Below, piece after piece: positions 25,657 through 34,098 of a stretch of 64,000 bases of DNA. How positions within the stretch are numbered: position 1 is the first letter of the stretch; each line of letters starts with the position of its first letter. The DNA comes from Planktothricoides raciborskii GIHE-MW2 (GTDB lineage: Bacteria; Cyanobacteriota; Cyanobacteriia; Cyanobacteriales; Laspinemataceae): the NCBI RefSeq assembly GCF_040564635.1, contig NZ_CP159837.1, positions 4,575,001 to 4,639,000 of the forward strand, in the 5' to 3' direction. The notes below the pieces were generated by a model. It was not told the origin of the DNA. It made no database searches and worked only from the letters and a program-made list of their open reading frames with translations. Both the position numbers and the translations under genes were made by a program.

Positions 25657-26889
25657 ATGAGTGTCAGTCTTCATCGAAATCGAAATGTCACGATTCGTCC
25701 TTTACAACAAAGGGATCTCGAAGCGGTAGAGCATCTACTGCAAATCGGCATTGAGCTAGAAACTCCTAGCTGTTCCATTGAAAAATGTTCTCTAGATATT
25801 CACCGGCAATTCCAACCGATTCGCACTTGGTATGGGTTGCTTAGGTTATTCAGTTTATTTCCCAATCCTTTGCAGCACCTATTATGTGCGCGGGTGGCTG
25901 AACGAGATAACCAAATTTTGGGATTGATTCAGATTGCGCCGTTTAATAGTACCCGCAGCACTTGGCGGGTTGAAAGAGTTGTGGTGGATCCGGGCGCAGA
26001 CCATTTATTGATTGGTTCGATGCTGTTGCGCCACTGCTTAGAAGCAATTTGGGAAGCCCGGATGTGGTTGTTGGAAGTGAATGTGAATGATAAGGATGCT
26101 TTGGCCTTGTATCGTCATAATGGGTTTCAACCGTTAGCCCAGATGACTTATTGGGCGATCGCGCCTGAGTTGTTGACTCAGTTAACCCAGCGGGAACCGG
26201 ACTTACCGAACTTGTTGCCTGTGAGCAATGCGGATGCTCATTTACTCTGTCAACTGGATATCGCCGCGATGCCCCCTCTGGTGCGTCAAGTGTTTGAACG
26301 CCATAAAAGTGACTTTCAAACCAGTTTTTTCCAAGCCATCCTCCAAGGGATCCGCCAATGGCTCGATCGCACCGAAGTGGTGAGTGGTTATGTGTTTGAA
26401 CCCCAGCGCAAAGCCGCGATCGGTCATTTTCAACTGCGCTTATGTAAAGATGGCTCTTTTGCCCACCGAGGTAGTTTAACCGTTCATCCCGCTTATACCT
26501 GGCTATATCCAGAAATTCTCTCGCAAATGGCCCGCATTGCCAAAGATTTGCCCCCGCAGTCACTCCAACTGGCTTCCGCAGATTATCAACCGGAACGAGA
26601 AGAGTATTTAGAACAAATCCGGGCGGAACGCATTGAACATACGATGTTGATGTCTCGTTCGGTCTGGCATAAACTCCGAGAATCTAAACGGGTTGCTTTG
26701 GATGCTTTGCAACTGACGGATATGCTGCCCGGTTTATCCCCAGTCCGCAAGCCCATCCCCAGTCGGATTACCTGGTGGGGGAGTGAAATAGAATCCGCCG
26801 CCCCCTGTCGTCCCCCAGAGTCCTCGCGACCGAATATTGAAGATTCTCGTCAATGTTCGACCGGTGACGAAGGTCAATTTTCTAGCTAA
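25657..26889 (+). CDS. GNAT family N-acetyltransferase
   Basis: A 410-residue protein. Residues 10-165 form a GNAT acetyl-CoA-binding fold: VTIRPLQQRDLEAVEHL, GLIQIAPFN, WRVERVVVDP and VNVNDKDALALYRHNGF. The second half (about 180-340) has weaker similarity to a second GNAT-like fold, with a proline-rich tail after 370. Substrate unknown. It lies 107 bp upstream of ruvX in the same direction. Confidence 0.82.
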   Translation: MSVSLHRNRNVTIRPLQQRDLEAVEHLLQIGIELETPSCSIEKCSLDIHRQFQPIRTWYGLLRLFSLFPNPLQHLLCARVAERDNQILGLIQIAPFNSTRSTWRVERVVVDPGADHLLIGSMLLRHCLEAIWEARMWLLEVNVNDKDALALYRHNGFQPLAQMTYWAIAPELLTQLTQREPDLPNLLPVSNADAHLLCQLDIAAMPPLVRQVFERHKSDFQTSFFQAILQGIRQWLDRTEVVSGYVFEPQRKAAIGHFQLRLCKDGSFAHRGSLTVHPAYTWLYPEILSQMARIAKDLPPQSLQLASADYQPEREEYLEQIRAERIEHTMLMSRSVWHKLRESKRVALDALQLTDMLPGLSPVRKPIPSRITWWGSEIESAAPCRPPESSRPNIEDSRQCSTGDEGQFSS

Positions 26890-26996
26890 TTGTCCCGTTG
26901 GTTCACCGTGTTCCATACAAAGCACCCGTGGGGTTAGACTGGGTTGACGATGGTACAGGCGTTTATGGTTCATTTTCAAGGTTTTAACAGTTAACG

Positions 26997-27491
26997 GTGA
27001 CAAAAAAAATCTCTGCTTTAGGTTTGGATCTCGGTAGAAAGCGAATTGGTGTCGCAGGTTGTGATGGCACGGGGTTGATTGCTACCGGGTTGGAGACTAT
27101 CTACCGCAAATCTTTTGCCCAGGTGGTCGCCAACCTAGAAGCAATTATCCGCGATCGCGAAGTCCAAGTCCTCGTCGTCGGTTTACCTTATTCGATGGAT
27201 GGCACCGTTGGGCTCCAAGCTCGACAGATCCTCAAATTTGCTCAAGCGCTCTCTACGGCTTTACAGTTACCTGTGGAGTATGTGGATGAGCGCTTAACTT
27301 CTTTTCAGGCGGAAGAAATGCTCAAGGCGGAAAATATTTCCCCTTCCCGAAATAAGGGGCTGATCGATCGCAAAGCCGCTGCCCTGATTTTGCAGCAATG
27401 GTTAGATGACCGTCGGCAAAAGCTATCAGCCCTCACCCCTGAACCCGGAACCCTCAGCCAGGATGAGGAGAGAGGAACCGTTGACGGTTGA
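26997..27491 (+). CDS. ruvX: RuvX/YqgF-type Holliday junction resolvase-like protein (pre-16S rRNA nuclease)
   Basis: A 164-residue RNase H-fold protein with LGLDLGRKRIGVAG at the N terminus (first acidic ligand), VVGLPYSMDG and DERLTSFQAEEML, then DRKAAALILQQWLD carrying the last acidic residue. YqgF homologues act in 16S rRNA 5'-end processing. The start is GTG 26997. The last 20 residues (TPEPGTLSQDEERGTVDG) run into a TTGACGG tandem array that supplies the stop codon, so the C terminus may have been altered by the repeat. DUF3727, mltG and yqeG follow, a common cyanobacterial order. Confidence 0.88.
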   Translation: MTKKISALGLDLGRKRIGVAGCDGTGLIATGLETIYRKSFAQVVANLEAIIRDREVQVLVVGLPYSMDGTVGLQARQILKFAQALSTALQLPVEYVDERLTSFQAEEMLKAENISPSRNKGLIDRKAAALILQQWLDDRRQKLSALTPEPGTLSQDEERGTVDG

Positions 27492-27917
27492 CGGTTGACG
27501 GTTGACGGTTGTCCCGAATGACCCGAATGTCCTATTCCTTGCTCTCCGGCACTCCTATGATGGCGGTTCTTTGCTGAGTGTGAATTTCCCCGTTCCCTTA
27601 GCAAATAACTTTCTAGCAAATAATTTTATAACTAATAACGAATAAATAATAACGAGTAACTAACCAAGAACAAACAACCAACAACGACAGACCAACAACA
27701 ACCAATGGTCAATCATTAATTTTTGACACTCGGCCAGATGTCCCAAGGCCGTGATATTCTGAATGTGTCTTTAGATTAGGCCACTATATGACCGAAGATA
27801 TTTTAGCATGGGTAATTCATCGCCAAACTATCGTCTAAAGAGTGACCCATTAATCAGTGTGTTAAATCAGCACTGATTGGTACTATTTGCTACAATATTC
27901 AATTGTTCTATAAGGTT
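27492..27917. other. Intergenic region with TTGACGG and AACAAC arrays
   Basis: A 7-bp array (TTGACGG, about 27479-27510) is followed by AACGAATAA/AACAACCA units (27630-27710). A TACAAT hexamer at 27891 could be a -10 box for the DUF3727 gene, but no matching -35 box is clear. No gene called. Confidence 0.5.
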
Positions 27918-28496
27918 ATGACCCAATCAGAATTCCCACAAGAAAATGGAACCTTTTCCGCGAAATCTGTGACTGTAACTGATGAATTTGGGCGATCGCT
28001 CGCTTGTTATGTTGAGCATTCGTTTGAACTAAATGGGGAAAATTATGTGTTGCTTTTGCCGGTAGATGCCCCGGTAGAAATTTTTGCTTGGGCAGAAGAT
28101 GACGATGATGAAGAACCCATTGCGATCGAAGACCCTGATGAGATTGATGAGATTTTTGAAACCGCCAAAGCGGTGCTAGAAGAACAAAATCTCACCCTCA
28201 AACGCACTGCTGTCACCCTAACCGTCAGTGGTGAACTTCCCGATTTACTAGAGGATGAGGCGGAGTCTTCTGAAGAAGAAGAAGGGTATGAGGAGTTACA
28301 ACTGCTGGCTAGTTTTTATAATGAAGAGCAGGAGTATGCCATTTATACACCGCTAGATCCATTTTTTATTTTGGCTCGATTGGACGAAAATGGACAACCG
28401 CAATTACTCTCTGATGAAGAATTAGAAGAACTCGAACCGATGTTACCAAGCTTGGAAGGAATGATTGAAGAACACTTATTTAGTGAAATGAATTAA
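27918..28496 (+). CDS. DUF3727 family protein
   Basis: A 192-residue very acidic protein. The N-terminal part (VTVTDEFGRSLACYVEH... YVLLLPVDAPVEIFAW) and a C-terminal part (YAIYTPLDPFFILARLDENG) match DUF3727, conserved in cyanobacteria and plastids. Glu-rich linkers separate the parts. ATG 27918 is preferred over an in-frame TTG five codons upstream. Its place between ruvX and mltG is the usual cyanobacterial neighbourhood. Function unknown. Confidence 0.85.
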   Translation: MTQSEFPQENGTFSAKSVTVTDEFGRSLACYVEHSFELNGENYVLLLPVDAPVEIFAWAEDDDDEEPIAIEDPDEIDEIFETAKAVLEEQNLTLKRTAVTLTVSGELPDLLEDEAESSEEEEGYEELQLLASFYNEEQEYAIYTPLDPFFILARLDENGQPQLLSDEELEELEPMLPSLEGMIEEHLFSEMN

Positions 28497-28558
28497 GTTT
28501 CATCATAATCAGGGTCGGAAATCTTCAGTTGACAAGTAATTAGGGGGGGGGAGAGATC

Positions 28559-29671
28559 GTGCTGAAAAGCAAACCCAAAAAAAATCCAACTAGGATCGTT
28601 ACTCGTGTTTTCTTTTCTTTTCTGTTTTTTTGCGGATTGCTAGGAGTGGCTGGGTTGCAAGCTGGGGCCTGGTGGATGTCCGCCAGTGCGCCAATGGCTT
28701 CACCGTTTACAAAAGAGACCGATGAAGAGTCAAAACCCAAAGCGATCTATTTAGAAATCGCTTCGGGAACTCCGGGACAGCAAATCGGTACAAAATTAAT
28801 CAACCAAGGGTTGATTCGGTCGGAAACCGCGTGGAAATTATGGACTCGCTGGCAAACTTTCCGAGAACCCAATGGTGGATTCCAGGCAGGGGCTTATGAG
28901 TTTTACCCAACGGAAGATTTGAATGCGATCGCCACTAAAATTTGGCGAGGATCGGTCGTTCAAGATGGCTACACGATCCGGGAAGGTTGGACACTGAAAA
29001 AGATGGCGGATTATCTTGAGTCCCTTGGTTTTTTCAGCGCTAAAGAATTCATGGCTGCCGCGTCAGAAATTCCCACCAATGAATTTCCCTGGCTACCCAA
29101 AGATATTCCTCACCTAGAAGGATTTTTATATCCAGACACTTATCATCTCAATAGCGATCAGATCAGTCCACAAGCAGTGATCCGCCAAATGCTAGGGCAA
29201 TTTGAACGATTAGTCCTGCCAGTTTATGAAGCCGGGAAAGCCCAAACTAATTACAGTTTAAAAGAATGGGTGACTCTGGCTAGTATTGTTGAAAGAGAAG
29301 CGGTGATCGCACAAGAACGTCCGCTGATTGCTGGGGTATTTGCCAGACGATTAGAAGAAGGAATTCCTCTGGGTGCTGACCCAACCGTTGAATATGGATT
29401 AGGGGTGACACAAACTCCCGATCGCCCTTTAACTTGGGAACAAGTTGAGACTCCTTCTCCTTATAATACTTATCTCAATGTGGGTTTACCTCCAACTCCC
29501 ATTGGCTCACCAGGACTGCCGAGTTTAACAGCGAGTTTAAATCCGCAAAAAACTGAATATTTGTATTTTGTCGCTCGCTATGATGGCACTCATGTATTTA
29601 GCCGTACCTTGGCCGAACATCAAAAAGCGCAGGAGGAAATTCACGATCGCCGAGATGGGGCGCGACAATAG
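28559..29671 (+). CDS. mltG: Endolytic murein transglycosylase MltG
   Basis: A 370-residue protein with one N-terminal membrane segment (VFFSFLFFCGLLGVAGLQ) and a LysM-like region, then the YceG catalytic domain. The catalytic Glu in LASIVEREA is residue 245, followed by GVFARRLEEGIPLGADPTVEYGLG. MltG cuts nascent glycan strands and may set their length. The start is GTG 28559, just after a run of nine G and GAGAGA that serves as ribosome-binding site. A strong hairpin follows the stop. Confidence 0.92.
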   Translation: MLKSKPKKNPTRIVTRVFFSFLFFCGLLGVAGLQAGAWWMSASAPMASPFTKETDEESKPKAIYLEIASGTPGQQIGTKLINQGLIRSETAWKLWTRWQTFREPNGGFQAGAYEFYPTEDLNAIATKIWRGSVVQDGYTIREGWTLKKMADYLESLGFFSAKEFMAAASEIPTNEFPWLPKDIPHLEGFLYPDTYHLNSDQISPQAVIRQMLGQFERLVLPVYEAGKAQTNYSLKEWVTLASIVEREAVIAQERPLIAGVFARRLEEGIPLGADPTVEYGLGVTQTPDRPLTWEQVETPSPYNTYLNVGLPPTPIGSPGLPSLTASLNPQKTEYLYFVARYDGTHVFSRTLAEHQKAQEEIHDRRDGARQ

Positions 29672-29690
29672 TTATCCTGGTCAAACCATT

Positions 29691-29734
29691 AAGTGTGAAG
29701 TTCGAGGCAATATCGCCTAACTTCACACTTTATT
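29691..29734 (+). terminator. Terminator after mltG
   Basis: AAGTGTGAAGTT and AACTTCACACTT form a perfect 12-bp stem, with TATTAATT following, 20 bp downstream of the mltG stop. Confidence 0.8.
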
Positions 29735-29797
29735 AATTCTTAATTGGTTGTTAATATTATTATTACTATTTTAGCGTAAAATAAAGAGTAAAATACC

Positions 29798-30316
29798 ATG
29801 TCTTGGGGCAAACTTTTAGAACCGGATCTCGTTTTGGGCAGTTCAGTTTTGACGATTACTCCAGAATTAATTCAGCAACATCATCTCAAAGGACTGGTTT
29901 TAGATGTTGATGAAACTCTGGTGCCAATTAATCAAGATCATATCTCCGATGAGTTACAACAATGGGTGAGTGAAATTCGACAAGTCGCTAGTTTATGGTT
30001 GGTTAGTAATAATGTGATTTCAGCCCGGATTGCTCGTATCGGAGATGCCCTGAATTTGCCTTATATTGCTGGGGCGGCTAAACCATCCCGTCGGAAGTTA
30101 AGACAAGCGGTGGAGCAAATGCAGTTGCCGGTGGAACAATTAGCGATGGTGGGCGATCGCCTCTTTACCGATGTTCTCGCAGGCAATCGGTTAGGAATGT
30201 TTACTATTTTAGTAGAACCATTAGTCGATCCCGCTGAAGGATTGGGCATGGCTCGCTTACGCTCGTTTGAAGTTTGGTTTTCCCAAGTTTTGGGGGCGAC
30301 ACTCACCCATAAGTAG
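29798..30316 (+). CDS. YqeG family HAD-type phosphatase
   Basis: A 172-residue HAD superfamily IIIA phosphatase with the nucleophile motif VLDVDETLVP (Asp-X-Asp), WLVSNN and the C-terminal acidic motif MVGDRLFTDVLAGNRLG. The YqeG group is conserved in cyanobacteria and plants; related enzymes dephosphorylate phosphatidylglycerophosphate. It follows mltG as in other cyanobacteria but has its own upstream region after the mltG terminator. Confidence 0.88.
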   Translation: MSWGKLLEPDLVLGSSVLTITPELIQQHHLKGLVLDVDETLVPINQDHISDELQQWVSEIRQVASLWLVSNNVISARIARIGDALNLPYIAGAAKPSRRKLRQAVEQMQLPVEQLAMVGDRLFTDVLAGNRLGMFTILVEPLVDPAEGLGMARLRSFEVWFSQVLGATLTHK

Positions 30317-30470
30317 CGGCTATAACCTTTTACCATCCTAATTTTGCGAGATTATAAAGAAATTATTAAGGTATTGGCAATTTTGCCAAAGTTATGCAAA
30401 CATATAGTTAGTTCAAATGGGGTCAGCCCAGATAAAGACCCTAGCCATCAAAACATATATACCTTGAAAG

Positions 30471-30497
30471 CCAAACTTCAGTCTGAAGTTTGGTTTT
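30471..30497 (+). terminator. Rho-independent terminator
   Basis: CCAAACTTCAG and CTGAAGTTTGG make an 11-bp stem with a one-base spacer followed by TTTT. It lies 154 bp after the YqeG stop. The intervening AT-rich stretch (30317-30470) shows a TTGGCAATTTTGCCAA palindrome and could be a long 3' UTR or a small RNA; no gene is visible. Confidence 0.7.
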
Positions 30498-30815
30498 CTA
30501 TTTGAAATCCATCAGGAATCCATCAAAAAAACGATGGTTTTTTAAACAGTAAAATAGGCTACATTTTTTCAGGTTTTTCCTGGGACAGAGAAACCGGGTT
30601 TCTGCCTAAAATTTGATATAACATTTACCTGAATCAAGAAACCGGGTTTCTTGACTCTAAGATACCCATGATGTAGGACGTTGCCTATTTTTTCACCCCA
30701 TCACTTTTCACCCCATCACTTTTCACCCCATCACAAAGGTTTCGGTCTTTTGCTTCCACCAGAGGATTGTGGTGCAAATAATCCCGTACCCAGTCGCAGC
30801 CATAAGCTAGTTTTT
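30498..30815. repeat. Intergenic repeats
   Basis: Two GAAACC/GGTTTC palindromes (about 30591 and 30639) and three TTTTCACCCCATCAC units (about 30690-30734) are present. No gene is seen. Confidence 0.65.
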
Positions 30816-31384
30816 TCAGGTATGAATTTTTGCTAAATCCCAAATAATCACGGTGCGTTCGCGAAGCTCAGGAAAGGGAATCGTCGCTCCCAGAAACCAC
30901 AAAGTCAGCATCCGGGGTAAAGGCAACCCTGACCACCATGCCGGTATGTCCGGGCAAATTGGCTAGTAATTCTCCTTGCCAGTTCCACAGCTTTACCGTA
31001 TTATCTACACCCCCAGTGGCAATGGTTTGACCATCGGGACTAAATGCGACTCTGGTGATGCCTCTACTCTGCCCGTTAATGGTTTTCACTAGGGTGCCAT
31101 CTAATTTCCAGAGTTTTACGGTGTCATCCCGACTGCTAGAGGCAATCAAATCCCCTTGGGGACTAATGGCGACGCCCCAAACCGCACCCCCTTGATGATT
31201 CAATGTGGCCAAAAGTGTGCCATCGGTTTGCCATAATTTCACGGTGCCATCTTTACTGGCAGAGGCGATCACTTTACCGTCTGGGGTAAAGGCTAATTTC
31301 CAAATTCTTTCATTATGGGCGACTATACTTGAGAGCGCTTTTAGAAATTTCTCTATTTTTTGCTTTCACGGTCAATCGGCCACT
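30816..31384 (-). pseudogene. WD40-repeat protein remnant
   Basis: Four WD40 blades are readable, with patterns such as GTVKLWQTDGTLLATL and NTVKLWNWQGELLANLPGH. The frame opens only after a TGA near 31385, with no start codon or upstream domain, so the 5' end is missing. At the 3' end, GSDD is followed by about 22 bp of foreign repeat-like sequence (with GCTTCGCGAA) that brings a TGA. After it the blade resumes as RTVIIWDLAKIHT and ends at 30816. The gene is truncated at the front and interrupted at the back. Confidence 0.8.
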
Positions 31385-31431
31385 GTCAGCGGTCTACTGA
31401 CTATTCGATCTCTAAAAATGTCAAAATTAGT

Positions 31432-32883
31432 CTAACTATCTGATTTTTTCAGTAAATAGGTCGTCATTTTTCCTTTGCCTTTAATATGAATTTTTCCCCG
31501 TGGCTGGAAAGAATATTTGTTTTTCAGCAGATTGTAGGTAGATTCTGTCACCTGAATTTCTCCAGGAATGCCGTGGGACTCCATGCGAGAGGCAGTATTG
31601 ACCGCATCACCCCATAGGTCATAGATAAATTTTTTGGTGCCAATGACTCCAGCGATCGCTGCCCCGGTATTGATGCCAATTCGCATGGTTAAATCGGATT
31701 TATTTTGGGCATTAAAATCGGCGATCGCATCTTGCATATCCAGGGCCATTGCCGCGATCGCTTCGGCGTGATCCGGTCTGGGAATGGGCAAACCTCCCAC
31801 CACCATATACGCATCCCCAATGGTTTTTATTTTTTCTAATTGATGTTTTTCGCTTAAGCGATCAAAGGCAGAAAAAATATGGTTTAATAATTGGACTAAA
31901 TCAGCGGGGGATGTTTGTTGGGAAAGTTGGGTAAAGCCGACAATATCCGCAAACAAAATCGTTACTGAGGCAAATCCATCGGCAATGTGATTTTCTCCAT
32001 TCTTTAATTTTTTTGCGATCGCAGTGGGTAAAATATTTAAGAGTAAAGTTTCCGATTTTTGCTGTTCGCCTCGTAACATTTCTTCCGCTTGTTTTCGTTC
32101 GGCAATTTCTTGATGGACTCTTTCAAACATTTGCTTAAACGCTTGCATAACTTCTCCTAATTCATCAGTTCTTTGCACGGAACAAGAATAAAAGTCTGGG
32201 GTGGGTAAGTCTTGACTCAGGGCTTCTCCCGCCCCTAGGATGTCATCGCGCAGTTGCAATACAGGAAAAATTACCGTTTTTCCTAAGACAAACATCGTTG
32301 TTGAAGTGACTACGAGAGAAATTAAGACTACTAAGCCAGCAATTCGGGCTTTATATGCCCATAATTCTATGCCAATTAAAGATACATCATGGCGCAAAAT
32401 TAATATGTAGTTTCCCGGAATATGTTCTAATTTCCAAGCCAGATCGTATCGATCCAGATCGTGCGGCTTGAGTTTGAGGCGATCGCTCATTACCTGTTCC
32501 CAATCAAGGGAGGGAATTTCTCCAAATTGATGGAGAGTCTTTCCCTGACTATCATAGAGAATTCCGCCGATAATTTTGCCAAACATTGTTTCAATTTTTA
32601 GTCGCCGTAATTGCACTATAAATTCTTGACTAGAAATCATCGGGTAGGTTTGAATTAGCCAACTGACTTTGGCCGAGGATACCTCGGTTAATTGCTCTAG
32701 AAGTTCTTGTTCTCGTCGCTGCGCTGAAGGGATTAAAATTATGGCTTCAATGGCAATTAAACTGAGAAATACCCAAAAAACGATTCTTTTAGATAATCTA
32801 GCTTTAATCAAGTAAAACAATGAGAGCTTTTTGTCATGCATAGAGAAAATTAAAAAGACTGAACCCAATAAAACCATGAACAC
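31432..32883 (-). CDS. Class III adenylate cyclase with extracytoplasmic sensor and HAMP
   Basis: A 483-residue protein, or 469 if translation begins at ATG 32841 (MHDKKLSLFYLIKARL). It has an N-terminal membrane segment, a periplasmic domain of about 130 residues, a second membrane segment (AGLVVLISLVVTSTTMFVLG), a HAMP linker, a short coiled coil and a C-terminal class III cyclase domain. Metal ligands are in ILFADIVGFTQ; Lys in EKIKTIGDAYM and Asp in YDLWGDAVN indicate ATP rather than GTP as substrate. It makes cAMP in response to an unknown signal. The broken WD40 gene lies downstream; the cNMP-binding protein at 57.8-61.1 kb is a possible, unproven receiver. Confidence 0.87.
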   Translation of the reverse strand: MFMVLLGSVFLIFSMHDKKLSLFYLIKARLSKRIVFWVFLSLIAIEAIILIPSAQRREQELLEQLTEVSSAKVSWLIQTYPMISSQEFIVQLRRLKIETMFGKIIGGILYDSQGKTLHQFGEIPSLDWEQVMSDRLKLKPHDLDRYDLAWKLEHIPGNYILILRHDVSLIGIELWAYKARIAGLVVLISLVVTSTTMFVLGKTVIFPVLQLRDDILGAGEALSQDLPTPDFYSCSVQRTDELGEVMQAFKQMFERVHQEIAERKQAEEMLRGEQQKSETLLLNILPTAIAKKLKNGENHIADGFASVTILFADIVGFTQLSQQTSPADLVQLLNHIFSAFDRLSEKHQLEKIKTIGDAYMVVGGLPIPRPDHAEAIAAMALDMQDAIADFNAQNKSDLTMRIGINTGAAIAGVIGTKKFIYDLWGDAVNTASRMESHGIPGEIQVTESTYNLLKNKYSFQPRGKIHIKGKGKMTTYLLKKSDS

Positions 32884-33131
32884 CCTGGGTAAATTCTAGC
32901 GGATGAAGTTACGATTGCGCGATCGGTGCTGATGGTCGAGAATTATTGCTTATTGCTTATTGCTTATTATTTTTAACAAAATAACCAATAACCGTCAGCC
33001 CCCGTGCAGAGGGGGGTCAACAGTCAAAAGTCAACAGTCAACAGTCAACAGTCAACAAAATAGCGATCGCGATCGGGAATCATCCGGAAAAATCACTGAA
33101 ATATTAGATTAATCAGGTACAATAAAATTGG
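32884..33131. repeat. TTGCTTA and CAACAGT tandem arrays
   Basis: TTGCTTA units at 32945-32968 and CAACAGT units at about 33018-33057 lie in the divergent region between the cyclase and the methyltransferase genes. No gene is seen. Confidence 0.75.
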
Positions 33132-33914
33132 GTGAATTTCTACAATCAAGAGGCAATTCTCCAATTCAATTTAAGGGAATTTGAATTTATGCAAGAGATA
33201 TTTCCTGGAGAACTTTTCCTAAATCTGACTGACTACGATCGCAACATTCGACAACTATTGCCCCGTTATGATGAAATGCTGGATCTGCTTGTACATTGCA
33301 TTCCACCGAATACTCGACAGTTGTTAGAACTGGGTTGTGGGACGGGTGAACTCACGGGCAAAATCCTCAGTCGATTTCCGGAAATTGAAATTGTCGCCGT
33401 GGATTATTCTCCTCGAATGCTAGATTTTGCCAGTGTGAAAATTGACAAATTTGGCTATGGAGAACAAGTCCATTGGATTAAAGCTGATTTTGGCAATTTA
33501 GCCAGCCTGAATGCACCTTTGGCTCCCAAAAATGGGTTTGATGTTTGTTTGTCATCTTTGGCTATTCACCATTTAACAGATCCAATGAAAGAAAAAGTGT
33601 TTCAATGGATTGGCGAAAATTTACAGCCAAACGGTTGTTTTTGGAATGGGGATTTGGTGTTGCCCGATTTACCTAACCTCGTGGAATTTTATCAAAAAAC
33701 TCGCGAAGAATGGGCGGTGAGTCACGGAAATACTTTGAGCAAACTTCGAGAGCAAATTGCCCCAACGAAACCCGAAGGGTATTCCCATGAACAGGAAATG
33801 GGTGATTTATTAGATCAGTTGGCTATGTTGAAAAACGTCGGCTTTCATCCGGTGATGGTGCCCTGGAAATATTATCAATTAGCCATATTTGGCGGCTATC
33901 GATCGCCGGGTTAA
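33132..33914 (+). CDS. Class I SAM-dependent methyltransferase
   Basis: A 260-residue Rossmann-fold methyltransferase. Motif I LLELGCGTGELTGKIL is near residues 62-77, the acidic ribose-binding residue is in VAVDYSPRML, and a post-motif DVCLSSLAIHHLTD follows. The start is GTG 33132; ATG at 33189 (MQEIFPGELF) is an alternative. The substrate is unknown; the fold resembles small-molecule methyltransferases. Neighbours give no hint. Confidence 0.85.
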   Translation: MNFYNQEAILQFNLREFEFMQEIFPGELFLNLTDYDRNIRQLLPRYDEMLDLLVHCIPPNTRQLLELGCGTGELTGKILSRFPEIEIVAVDYSPRMLDFASVKIDKFGYGEQVHWIKADFGNLASLNAPLAPKNGFDVCLSSLAIHHLTDPMKEKVFQWIGENLQPNGCFWNGDLVLPDLPNLVEFYQKTREEWAVSHGNTLSKLREQIAPTKPEGYSHEQEMGDLLDQLAMLKNVGFHPVMVPWKYYQLAIFGGYRSPG

Positions 33915-34098
33915 TGCCGGTTTAATCTTGATTTTTAATTAAGCAAGCGATCGAGAACAAGAGACTAGACAATTCTTTAATACCGGCATCGATGCCCCCA
34001 ACCGATAGCGGAAAAGGGCGCCACTCGGCTTTTTAGCTTGGGAAAGCCTGAATTGTCTAATATCTTGTTTTTTCTATCAATCATATAGGGACGGGGTT

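Noticed and set aside
27780-27870. Two tiny frames upstream of DUF3727
   Set aside because: Sixteen and 22 codons with no ribosome-binding site or conservation that I can judge.
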